Positions 46,305 through 57,600 of a stretch of 64,000 nt of DNA are shown piece by piece. A model generated the notes under the pieces. It was not told the origin of the DNA and searched no databases. It was given only the letters and a program-made list of their open reading frames with translations. A program made the position numbers and the translations under genes. This DNA is from Trichuris trichiura (lineage: Eukaryota > Nematoda > Enoplea > Trichinellida > Trichuridae): assembly GCA_037903355.1 (NCBI GenBank), contig JBAJFE010000014.1, forward strand, positions 5,332,001-5,396,000, written 5' to 3'. Numbering within the stretch: the first letter of the stretch is position 1; every line of letters begins with the position of its first letter.

Positions 46305-48971
46305 ATGAATCCTGAGCAAGTAGCACTTGCCCAGCAGCGTTTCTCATTCGATTCTTTTGAGCCCTCATCAGAAGAATGGGCTTACTACATTGAACGGTTT
46401 GAATGTGAGCTGGCTGTTTTTGGTCTTCGCGACGGGGCAGCCACCGAGCCTGCTCGCCGAGCACTTTTGCTGTCCAAGGTTGGGAAGCAGCACTTCCGCC
46501 TATTGGTCGACCATTTCAAACCGCGAGCGATTCAGGATGTAGCGTATGACGAACTCAAAGCGGCCATTAATGCGAATTACGCACCGAAGTCTTCAGTTAT
46601 GGTGGATCGCGTCCACTTTTCTATGCGTTTTCGACGCAAGAATGAGTCTGTGATGCAGTTTGTTAACGCCCTTCGGGGGCTGGCTGGTAAGTGTGACTTC
46701 GGCAATGCACTTTCCGAACGCCTACGCGATCAAGTAGTTATCGGAATCAATAACGTGACCTGGCAGCAGGAGCTGCTACGTCAGTTCCCGTCAAATGCAG
46801 CGACGCTGCAGCAAGTGGAAGAGGCGGCTAGCAGACTAGAATTGGCAGAGTGCCAACTAGAGCGACTGCAAACATGTGCGAGAAACACAGACGATGTTCC
46901 TGTCAACCGCCTGCGGAATAAACTACCAAAGCGGGATGGAACTAAACGTCCTCTCCATCGACGGCGACTAGACCCTTCGAAAGTCTGCCTGCGTTGTGGT
47001 GGACAAGTGCATCTGCAAAATAGTAGGTGCCCTGCGAAAGAAAAGAAATGTTATCAATGCGGCAGTCTTGGGCATTTAGCAAGTGTCTGTGTGACATCGG
47101 GCCGTTGTGTGGTGACGCGTCAGAACCAGAGGAGGAAACTAAACGCCGTTCAGTTCGCGCGCGCCGACGAGGAATCCCGTGAGATGACTAACATTCATTC
47201 AGTGGTGTTGAACGACGTTCAGAACCGAAAGGCGGTGGTGACGGTTAAGGTAGAGCATCGGAAATTGAGGATGCTCTACGATCCCGGTGCAGCGCACTCG
47301 GTGGTCGATAAGGCAACATGGATCACATTGGGTCGCCCAGCTCTGAAGGAAGCGCCCGATTTAGTAGCATACACGAACCTTCCCGTGCAGACGATGGGTA
47401 AAGCAGAAGTGCTGGTAAACGCATTTGGCAAAACAAGACGTGTAGAGGTTTATGTTGTTGACAGGAAAGAATCTCCTTTATTTGGTTTGGACTGGTGCCT
47501 GTCGTTTGGGCTACCTTTTCCTAAAGGGATTCAGATCCTTAAAGTGACTGCAAGGGACTCCAAGACGGTGGAGTATGTTCCGGCCTGTAGAAACGCCCTG
47601 GCGGATGCGCTGTCACGCCTTCCAATAAAGGAAGTGGACATCCCTACGGTCGAGCGACAACCTAGTGGCCAATTGCTGAACTTGCGCATAAATGAATTGC
47701 CCTTGTCGAAACGCCAGCTGCAATGCTCTTTAGTTCAGGATAGTGAGCTGGCCAAAGTTATTCGTTATTTGGAAACCGGATGGCCATCCCGCAAGAAAGA
47801 AATCAGCGACAACTTGCGACCCTTCTTTGAACGCCAGTCAGAGCTTTCCTACGAGGATCATGTACTGTTATGGCAAGGCCGAATTGTGGTGCCTTCTGCG
47901 CTACGACCGCAAATTTTGGCAATGCTACATGAAAGCCACCCAGGCGTTGTGGCAATGAAAGCGATGGCCCGTTTTTACGTCTGGTGGCCAGGGCTGGACA
48001 GGGATATCGAAAGGATGGTAAGTGGATGCCTAACTTGCCAGAGGTATCAACGTGACCCACCGGAGGTGCCGTTGGTATCATGGAACATGCCATCTGAACC
48101 GTGGGCACGGTTACACATAGACTTGGCAGGGCCTTTCAAAGGGTCAAATTGGTTGGTTACTGTTGACGCATATTCGAAATGGCTGGACGTGGTTCCTTTG
48201 CGGAACACGACTGCAACAAGTGTCATCAAGCATTGTCGGCGTTTGTTTACAACGTTTGGGTTACCTAGGCACATTGTTACTGATAACGGTCCACAATTCG
48301 CGTCGGACGAATTTAAGCAATTCTGTAAAAAAAATGGTATCATTCATATTCGGTCAACTCCATATCATCCGAGGACAAATGGTCTGGCGGAACGGGCTGT
48401 CCGTACTTTCAAGGAAAGGATGAACAAGGCGACCAATACAGATGATTTGGAGTTAGCCTTGCAGCGTTTTCTGTTTTCTTATCGTAACACACCACACTCG
48501 ACAACCGGACGCGCCCCAGCGGAACTTCTCATCGGGCATCGGTTACGAAACAGGCTAGATTTGTTGAAGCCTTCACTCAAAGCAGAGGTTGATGCGAAAC
48601 TCTTCAAGCAAGCGTTCTATCATGACCAGAAGGCGGTACAACGGTCATTTAAACCGGGCGATAAAGTATTTGTCACCCAACCGGAAGGTGGACCCCAACA
48701 GGTGGGAGAAGTTCTGAGCCGCACATCAGAAACATCGTATCGAGTGGAAACGGATGGCAAAGTAAATCGAAAACATGCAGATCATTTGCGTTTCTGCGAC
48801 GTCGAAGACGAGACGGCGAAGGCGCCTACAACTGAAGCGAAAGAGCGACGTGAAGAAAATTCAGCGGAGTCACAATGCCTTGCCATTCCGACCGGGCAAC
48901 GTCCGAAACGGATCATTAAGCCGCCATCTCTCCCGTATGATGAATACCTAGCTGGTGCTATTTTCAAATGA
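46305..48971 (+). CDS. Ty3 Gag-protease-integrase polyprotein (no RT)
   Basis: 888 aa, first ATG 15 nt after the 5' LTR. Gag lies at about 1-225. Two zinc knuckles follow: a variant at 228-242 (CLRCGGQVHLQNSRC) and a canonical CX2CX4HX4C at 248-261. A retropepsin-like region has LYDPGAAHSVV near 325-335, where DTGA or DSGA is usual. It passes through GLDWCLSFG (near 398) directly into VEYVPACRNALADALSRLP, the extreme end of RNase H. Then comes a full integrase: HHCC zinc finger (HESHPG...CLTCQ), catalytic D in HIDLAGP, D in VTDNGPQF and E in NGLAERAV, and a C-terminal GPY/F-like module. No stop or frameshift anywhere. Two zinc knuckles suggest a Mag-type lineage. Confidence 0.92.
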   Translation: MNPEQVALAQQRFSFDSFEPSSEEWAYYIERFECELAVFGLRDGAATEPARRALLLSKVGKQHFRLLVDHFKPRAIQDVAYDELKAAINANYAPKSSVMVDRVHFSMRFRRKNESVMQFVNALRGLAGKCDFGNALSERLRDQVVIGINNVTWQQELLRQFPSNAATLQQVEEAASRLELAECQLERLQTCARNTDDVPVNRLRNKLPKRDGTKRPLHRRRLDPSKVCLRCGGQVHLQNSRCPAKEKKCYQCGSLGHLASVCVTSGRCVVTRQNQRRKLNAVQFARADEESREMTNIHSVVLNDVQNRKAVVTVKVEHRKLRMLYDPGAAHSVVDKATWITLGRPALKEAPDLVAYTNLPVQTMGKAEVLVNAFGKTRRVEVYVVDRKESPLFGLDWCLSFGLPFPKGIQILKVTARDSKTVEYVPACRNALADALSRLPIKEVDIPTVERQPSGQLLNLRINELPLSKRQLQCSLVQDSELAKVIRYLETGWPSRKKEISDNLRPFFERQSELSYEDHVLLWQGRIVVPSALRPQILAMLHESHPGVVAMKAMARFYVWWPGLDRDIERMVSGCLTCQRYQRDPPEVPLVSWNMPSEPWARLHIDLAGPFKGSNWLVTVDAYSKWLDVVPLRNTTATSVIKHCRRLFTTFGLPRHIVTDNGPQFASDEFKQFCKKNGIIHIRSTPYHPRTNGLAERAVRTFKERMNKATNTDDLELALQRFLFSYRNTPHSTTGRAPAELLIGHRLRNRLDLLKPSLKAEVDAKLFKQAFYHDQKAVQRSFKPGDKVFVTQPEGGPQQVGEVLSRTSETSYRVETDGKVNRKHADHLRFCDVEDETAKAPTTEAKERREENSAESQCLAIPTGQRPKRIIKPPSLPYDEYLAGAIFK

Positions 48972-48982
48972 CGGGGAGAAGA

Positions 48983-49152
48983 TGTGGTGTATATTCTCAT
49001 GTACTATTCGCAGTATAAGTCGCATGTGTACTCAGTGTGAACGTGCATGCAAGAGTTTTCTGTAATTTTGGGGTACGGTGTTAGTTAGCTTACTTGTGTG
49101 TCCGTCTCTGCTTGTGTGCGTGTGAGTAAACAGCAGCATCAAATACGTTACA
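48983..49152 (+). repeat. 3' LTR of Ty3/gypsy element
   Basis: Identical in length and sequence to 46120-46289, preceded by a purine-rich tract and followed by the duplicated GGGGC. Confidence 0.95.
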
Positions 49153-49300
49153 GGGGCTTTCGTCTGTCACCGTTGTACATGCCGTGAGTGTCCTCTCAGA
49201 CAAAACTACACAACAAAGGTCTTTAATACCGGTGCATATTGAAGCTCACGACTGTGGCATAGCCATCTTTCGTGCAATCTTTAGGTGAGTTTACTTGCCA
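49153..49300 (-). pseudogene. Continuation of the BEL/Pao relic beyond the Ty3 insertion
   Basis: On the minus strand a frame with VVLSERTLTA and TDESPIEAQR stays open when the Ty3 element and one GGGGC are removed, running into the 46162-45932 frame. It probably belongs to the BEL/Pao protease region, but the domain match on this side is weak. Confidence 0.45.
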
Positions 49301-51618
49301 TATGCTCTATTAGAGTTGCCGAATGTAAGTCGAAGACCAGATCGCACAACTTTATCGTGCTAACGGCCCAGTAATGCCTCCTGGTCGCTACTTTGCTTTG
49401 AGCTGAGAGGGGGTAAAGACACAAGGTCATTATGGTTCATTTTCGCTAGAGCCTTTGAATCCCCGTATAATCCTTGAAGTCCTCGAAAAACTCCTCGATA
49501 CATTGTAGGACTGGCTAACTGGCTGAAAAAGTTATTTCTTATTTTTGACGATAGAAGTTAATCTGAATCACTATTCTCTGCGCGCCAGAGCGGGTCTTTT
49601 GCACCAAGACTCAGAAATTCCCTCTGAAAATTGGCCATTTTCCGGTGACTCCACCGAAAATATTGGCTTGAGATGCTGAGGCGATCTGTGGCACCCACAG
49701 GTTCAGCACGAAAGGAGCAGCTTCACTCTTCAGTGTCGAATCGTGCACCTCATCAGACTAAGAAACATTTTGGGATCTTTTCAGGCTCATTCCCCCGCAA
49801 GAGCAGGCGGCAATATCACGGGTCAGCGGAACAACGGGAGGGACGTCTTACTGCGGGTCACTGGACAATGGACCATCACACCTTACGTGTAGGCCTAGGC
49901 TTAGGCTAGGGCAGAACAGGATGGCCGACAGATGTACAGCACTCAGTTGGCCTCCTTTGAAGTTGCCACCTGCTCTTGCGGGCGGAGGGATGAGCGTGAA
50001 AAGACCCACATTTTGGGCAGTGCAGGCGATCGTGCCTCGACTGTGCAGCATAATCAGTTTCGTTAGTTCGATGACCATTTTCAAACCGTGGCTTTACAGA
50101 TACAGCTGTCATCTCGCGGGAGGGCTGCATTATCTTCACAAATGATTGCGAGTCCCCCACTTGCAATGGTCGAGCTGATCATGGCATCAGCAAGAGCCGT
50201 AATGCTCACCTCACTATCGTCTCGTTCTCTTGAACGAGACGGTTAGGTAAGCACTTCAGGACCAAAGCTGTTCTGAGAGATTCGACCGTGACGGCAGTGC
50301 TGTGCCGTTCGACTCATAGCAGACATCGATACCGAAACCCGCTGCAGAGGGCCAAAATTTTGTTAATGCTGCTAAACAGTTTATTCGTATACAACACATG
50401 CTACTGGTCTCACTGACATAGAAATAACTGTCAAAGTATGGGGCTCGAGTCTGTATAGTGAAATTCTAATGACCTTGATCCTTGACCTAACCTTCATTTG
50501 TGATCCTTGACGATTGGAGCGTCAATATATTCCTCCACTTGTTGCGTCGCCGGATTTGATGGAAACTGACCTAGCAGCTCCTGTTGTCAGGTCAAATAAT
50601 TGATTCCGACGATTATTTGCTGGTGTAGTCAGTCATAATCACACTTTCAAAATCGAGCATACTCGCCATCCCACAGGAGAACAGGATGGCCGTTATGCTT
50701 GCCAGTAAGGGACAGAGCGGAGGATCAAAACTTTTTTTTAGATAGGAACCTGATTTTCATTGTTTACTGCTATCGAGGGGCATATATTCGCAGATTCTAG
50801 GAAGTGTGACCTTTCGCTGGTTGACGGAGTGCCCTGTTCCGCAATGGTGTACCTGAGGTGACAGGTACATGATCATTAGGGATGAACCATTGTAATTTCG
50901 GTGTGCCAGCAACTCCAAAAACCCGTTCGGCTCAGAGAGGTTCGTATGTGGGCCTTCGGTATGGCGCCAGACCTGGATTCACGTTGGGTAGCAGCCGACC
51001 TTTCTGTCATGCACTGCAAAAACATCGACCCTATGTTTGATAAACAACTGTTGCAGGGACTGTCGTATCAGACCTCACTAGTCAGGTCGGATAAGCGGTT
51101 CTTGCTGGACGCCAGTCACTCAGTGATCGCTAAAGCTCGCGTACTGCACGATCAGAAATGTCAGTCAAAGCGGAGTGCGTCAAAAGAGAACCGCGGTAAC
51201 GCATGCTTCGGTTGGAATGTAGCCCCTCCAATACAATACACATACGTCCACAATCAGCGTATCGGTTCAACTTTTTTAGTTTGCCTTTCAAATTCTTTTT
51301 GCCATGTCGCAGCGTAGTGCACAAAGAGGCATATTTAATTGTTAATTGTCGGCAATTCTTTGTTGTACTTGCAAATCTTTAAACTGTGCAACGTGTGCAG
51401 TTTATCTTACAATGTTGTTTGTGATCCAGTTATTACAGCGTTGAGTTATTTGCGTCTGACGGATTTGGATAATGCTATGCTAGCGTTTTAAAGTTTAAAG
51501 CTTCTAGTGGCCCAGGTTTGAATAGCTTCATTCGTTTACCAGAACGCGCACCTTTTAGTTGCTCCTGTTGCTCGTTGTTAAGATCAGCCCTTGTGTTATC
51601 AGGTTCGAAAAGGTTAAG
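49300..51618. other. Region upstream of ufd-2, no gene recognised
   Basis: Contains a copy of the GGGCAGAACAGGAT repeat at 49893-49923 and a partial one near 50681. An open frame at 50901-51317 (138 codons, +) has no recognisable motif. The last few hundred bases are probably promoter or leader of the gene starting at 51619. Confidence 0.4.
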
Positions 51619-54600
51619 ATGAACAATGAAGAAAATACTACAAACTCGTCTTCACCGAGTGGTTGTAATCCTTTCGAAGCCCTTAAGTCATCTTCAAATG
51701 CTGATAAAGGATGTTCGACGATCAGGGTCAATCCCGAATTCGCGCACCGGGAACTTTCGCAGTCGGAACTCAGGTCAGTACGGTTGAATGTGATGAGTGG
51801 CCATCAGTCCAAGTGAGTTTAGGGATGTTCGAACAGCGGTTTCGTCTTCCTGCGAGGGTGCTGTCGAAGAAAATGTTGATTCAGTATGTACTGCGGTCAA
51901 GGTAATTCGGTTTGTCTTTGAAAAATTTCTCTATATTCCGTTTTGTATGATCAGTGCGACTTCCCATGTGTTGCGTTAAAGAACACTAGTTTCGGATTTA
52001 GGACTCTCCTTTGGACACTTTCGTTCTCAAAAGCTATTTGGAACATGTAATGCACGTATCAATTCACGACAGCCAAGAAAGCTGCCTTCCCCCATCATTA
52101 GTAAACGAGTTCGATCAGCTGATGATTTCCCACGATTGCGACTTTGGTATTAAGATCTTTTCCTCTGTTTTTGAAGGTTTGTATTTTGGTTACGTGATTT
52201 AGACCGCTGGTTGAATCTATCCGAACTGGTCATCTGGGAAATTGTGAGTAATTTTCTCCAAGATGGCATGACCGAGAAGAACGTCAGTTTATTGGGAACC
52301 GATGCAGCGTCAATTCCCTCATATGACGTTTCTGATAAAATGGGAGACCGGTTAGTTTCGTGTGTCGATTCCTGCGTTATAGGGTAACATTTTAGCCCAG
52401 GTTACCTGTCGTTCAGAAGCAATCCGCAAAATCTGGGGTTGGTCAAATATATCCTTACTTGTTGCCGACGAGCGCACACCCATGGGGATATTGGAAATCT
52501 TGATAAGGTAACCGTTTCTGCCAGTTACTTTTTGGCAATTCATGTTCTCAAGGAAGCAGTCGGATGTGCTATTCGGTTTGCTATATTTTAGGGGGTACTT
52601 GTCTGAGACATAAGATTTTATAAGGACGCCACGAGTCTTGTAGTCTTTGCGCAGAAGTAACGTGCCTCATTCTAGAGTTCACATTCTTAATTGATACAAT
52701 AATTTGCAATATGCGCGTGCGTTGAAATCCTGCGCATAATCAAATCCAATAGATAAAGTAATTTATAGCCCGCGTATGTTTTGTGCACTGCGTCCCGTGT
52801 AGTTTACTTGAGTGTTTCCCAGGTTCCCTTTTGAAGCCCAGATTTTCTCTGAGAATTCTTGGATTTCCTCTTGTTTCCATCATTATCTTTCTCTACTCCC
52901 TGCTGGGCATCTTTTTTGTTAAGTTGCCGAAATAAGCTGTCGCTTACGTCACTACAGAGGTGAACAAAGGTGCTGTTTACTTGCTTTCAGCCTGCCTAAT
53001 CTCCTGAAATTTTCCATCGTCTCTTGTCGTCACCTTACTGCCCTGCATCTTTAAGAGGGCCCTACGGTCCACGTTCACAGTCACTAATTCACACGAGCTC
53101 TACATTAAGTATAGTCGCTTATACCACAAAACGTCGGTGATTAGAACTGTTCTTGCCATGTAGTAATTCAGCTATTGGAGTAATTCCCTTTGATGTGGCA
53201 GCTTGTACTTTCTGCCGGGAGCTCAACCTAAAGACTTAATGCAACTGCTCTACTATTGGATGAGCTTTTCTTACCTAAAGCTTCAGAACTTGAAAAGCAA
53301 TGAGCGGGTATGTAAAATGGCGAGCCAATGGCATGACATTGTTGCTAGGCTTTGGTCTTTTTGACTGGATGTCAGCGTGAAATTAATCTTGGAAACGGTA
53401 ACCTGTTTGCACGCTTCTGTGCCCAACTAAAATGGGCAGGGACATCACCCGTCAGCTCTATCGTAAGTCTTCGAACATTGGTCATGCCTCGGACTTCTGA
53501 GTAAGACTTAGTCCGGTGAGTGACGAAAGCTTCGCTGATGACAGGTCGTGTTAGGTCTGAAAGTATTTGATGGCTACATCATGGAAGAAGTGATTGGGAA
53601 TGTTTGTAAGTAAATCTAGACAATTGCTGAGTACCGGATGTTTTTTAATGGGATTAACTGTTAATATTTTTCTGTTGGTCACTAATCACGGTTTTTCCCG
53701 TTGTCGTAGAAGTCTGTAATTAAATTTAAAAATGCCATGCGAGTGAGTAGATGAACTATTTTTGGAAAAAATGCGAGACAATAATGTCGTACGTTTCGGA
53801 GTATCGGTGACGATGCAGCAAGAGCAGTTCCTAAACGTAATATGTCATTGTCTTGTACTTCCTCTAACAATTCGCTTTCGCTGGTAGGACATTTTGCGGT
53901 TCAAGTACGGGTTTTTACGATAATGGAAAATGTCGTGGTTGACGACCTGCGCAAAAAGTCGAAGATTTACATAATTTGGCTTTATGCAAATTGCAGTCTT
54001 CTTTATGGCATTTTCGACAGGTGCATTCTAGGGCGTCAAGGAGAAGATTGAAGATTTTGGAAAAAGGATGTGCAAGCAGATCGTTTCTTTGCTAGTACAC
54101 ATTTTGTCCGCCTGCCTGCTGCCGATTGACACGATGTAACCATGAACTTCAGATGGATACCCTTGTGGGCACGATAATGATTCGTCTTAATTGCAGGGAT
54201 ATACAAAGAGCTCTCGCGTATTGTATATGCAATGAAAATGTGTCTGCCATTTTCCTGCATGACTTTCTGTCGCAGAGTGCTGAATTAGGAGAGGAAGCTT
54301 TCGACCGAGTTAGTTGCATCTGGCAGCGTTTCGTTTCTCTGATTTACTCCTTAGATATTCCACCCACTGGTCGATGTATTGATTTTCGCCAGTCACGTTT
54401 TATCCCTGCAAGATGAAATAGTTACGTGGCCACTTGATGTTTTCCGCAATTTATGCAGCATTAAAGTAAATGGTAGCCGGCCGTTCTGCAACAGCGTGAG
54501 TAGTATTTTGAATTTTATTCATATTTATTTATTTGTTGCAGATTTTGCGTCGGCCCGACTGGTTCAGTGGACCTTTAACTGAAGCGGCTGGGCGCGAAAT

Positions 54601-57600
54601 CGCTGCTCTTACACCCTTGGGTTCCATTATGACAGTTTTCTGCTTTCTTGATGAAGATGTAGGACATTCGCCGTGATAATGCGTAACCGTCGGCTATTCG
54701 TTTTCAGCCGACCTTAGATAATATGTGCAAAGTTGATGGTAGCCACAACTTCGTTCATACAGTGATTAGGCTAAGATTGCAACTCATACGGGTGATTGGA
54801 AATTGACAGAAACAAATGGTGTGAACGTTCTTTTTAGGATCTTTCGACGGAAACTCTCAGGTGTATGATGATGAACTCTGAAAGCCGGGAACCTACGATG
54901 CAGTTCCTTTCATCGGTGCTTGCGTTAAACTCCAAAAAGTCAAGCTTAATGGTAACGCTTCGTTATTAGTTGTTAAACTTTTCTTTAGCATGTTTATTTG
55001 CAGTCAAACCTCGCTGACCTTGCACCTGACAGCTTCCTTTTAAATATACTAGTCGTTCTCTTCAATTTGTCTTTGAAGATCATGTTAGACAAAGTGGATC
55101 CTCTTTACGTATTCCAGTCAAGTTCGCGCGTGCAGCTGCAAGGAATCGCAAGGATGAACATGACCTCGGAGAATGCAGCCATGTTTTGCAAAAGTGTCGG
55201 TAAGTTGATTGTCTGCCCATACGCAATCTTTGAAGCATAACTTAGTTCTGTTTTTTGACAATTTAAAATGCAAATGATTCAGCAGTATCCGCGTTCATTA
55301 GGTCTGCACCTCGTCCACGACTGCGAATGGCGTGACTTAAATATAGTCCCTACCCTCGCGGAAAACTAAGAATATTCTGCATGTAACGTTAATGCCTCTG
55401 TGTGCATGTCTATTTCAGTAGCCCTCTAAGGGCATTAGAAAATTCCGATAGGACGGTCAAAGCCGAAGGGACCAGAGGAGCACGGTGCGGTATGAAGGTT
55501 AAGGGGAAAAATTACGTTGAACCAGGATGGAGGCAAAAGGAGCAAGGGAGAAGAATCATTTGAGGGAAACAGCAGTGCAAAGTGTGCTCCTCCGCTTAGC
55601 CCCTTTGCATAGGTAGCGTGCTAGAGACTCAAGAAAGTTTTTGGGTTCACAAAGTATACTTCTGGCTCGTAAACGACGTGTATAGCGTCAAGGCTACGCC
55701 ATGAGACTGTTTCTTCCTGATTATCGCATACTAACATTAATTATTGTCTACATCTGCGTATAAGACGACGCTGACGAGACTGCTATATGAAGGCCTCTGG
55801 TCAGTTATGATTGGTCCATGTTTTGCTAATATTAATTAGTGCACGTATTTGGAACGGTGATTGGTTCAGTTTGGCCAAATCATGAATGGATTATTTAGGC
55901 TAGTGCTGATAGGCTTATCTTAGCCGATGTTGATTCGTCAATTCAGGTGAAGGCACTGCTTTGAGGATGTTTTTATGGCTGAAGGTGTATCTTCTCCCGC
56001 AACTTGATGATGACTGACTAACGATTTCATAACTTCTCTAACTCCCCGCTAACTTTTCTTCATTTGAACGCAGGATATTTTAATACTGGTTTACGTACAC
56101 GTAGTCCCCATACAAGGCGAGAGTTTGGCCGTTGGAAAACCCTGGAAAAGCTCGCATCGTAGGAGACACGTAATGTATAGGAAAATCACTGTTCGGGGCA
56201 AAGCGCCAGAAAGATTGTTTACTTGCAACAACAGAAAAAAATTGTCAATAAACTGGCATGGAAAAGGAATTATGTTCCATTCAACTACTAGACACGCGAA
56301 GATATGAATCTTCTTTCACACGATCTGAATGATATGTTTTTGCCCTTATGGCAATGATTGCACGGGGTAACCTTAATGGTCGAACACTTTACTGCGAATA
56401 GAGTCCAAAGTGACCTTCAGGAGCGGCGTGCTTGTATCTTTAGGTTATGGAAAAACGTCCTCTCAGTTCTAAAACAACATCGTTCCTAGAGAAGATAGAG
56501 CTACGTTGGATTCACTTTTTTATCTCACTATCTCTGGTTACAAGCGAACTGAGGTCCTACTAGAAGTACAAAGTAGCGCTTCGTCCCTCTAACTATATTT
56601 TTCATCGCAATAAAGCGGTATTCAGGCTTTCTTTATTTCGCAACTGTTCTTCTTTCGTATAGCGGTTGCTTTTATAGCTCCAAGATAGTTCGGATACCTC
56701 TTGTGGCTATCCTCCTGCATTCTGCTTTGCAATCGTTGTCTTCGAGCCATTGTAATTGCTGCTCAGCAGTTCGTAACGGGTGTAATAATTCAGCTGTAGT
56801 CTCTTGTCTCATAGGAGCGTCCTGGCTCTAATTATCATCTGCTTTTTCTCTTCCTTCTGCTTCCCCTGCAGCTCCTCAGTGGTATGCTCTTCCCGCTGAC
56901 AATTCAGAATGTCTTTAACATTTTGATATTCCAGTTATCGAAGGCTTGCCTATTTTCTGACTGAATTCAGCGTTTAGCTGCTTTGCGTACTTCAGCATGA
57001 GGCAGCAGTCTTGAAAATCGCAAGCCACACCTCGGATGAGTTTCCGCTAAGCAGGGTGCGTGCATTGTTTCAATGCATCTTTCCAAGTTTCTACGATGTC
57101 GTTAGTAGCCTTCTGAAATGAATCATAAATTTTTTTGCCGTAGTAGAATCAACGCTTCGCTTGCGCGTGAGGAAAGGCGCGGATAAGATCAGAGCGCGGC
57201 CCGTGTCTGCTTTCTGTAGATGAAGAATACAGAAAGTCTTTGTGCCATATGCCAGTGCTTTTCAGCCGCTAAGATAGCGTATGAGGGAAAGCGCGTTATG
57301 CGAACACGTTTTATATGAGAATTACATGCGCACGGGACAGAAAACAATGAAGTGCGGCATTAAAGCATTGCTGGCAGATTTTTTCATCACTCGTGAACAC
57401 CCACATGATACCTCGTTGGGGTAAACACCTTCTCCATGTCGGTGAAAGCGAAACGAATCTGTTCGGGAAGCTTCAGATAAATTTAGTGGCGTTTCGTCTT
57501 TTTTCCTAATAATCGCTCATCCAGCCGTTCGTGGAGCAATTGCGTTGGTTTAATTATAAGAAACCCCCTACAAGAGAGAACGAGAACAAGCCAGTGAATG

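Larger units (their letters stand above)
46120..49152 (+). mobile_element. Young Ty3/gypsy LTR element lacking reverse transcriptase
   Basis: A complete 3033-bp insertion: identical 170-bp LTRs, GGGGC target duplication, possible primer-binding site, one uninterrupted internal ORF and a purine tract (GGGGAGAAGA, 48973-48982) before the 3' LTR. It is far shorter than a full Ty3 element (typically 5 kb or more) because the RT and most of RNase H are absent in frame. It is inserted in a dead BEL/Pao element. It most likely moves only with enzymes supplied by a complete relative. Confidence 0.93.

Noticed and set aside
52177..52202. A 26-nt intron between ufd-2 exons 3 and 4
   Set aside because: Too short to splice; an upstream donor at 52147 (GTATTA) in the same phase gives a normal 56-nt intron.
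53842..54051. Open frame containing a segment faintly like UBE4 ([12 protein letters not shown])
   Set aside because: It comes from a foldback-family repeat and its continuation; the correct ufd-2 exon starts at 54032 in another frame and fits both flanking phases.
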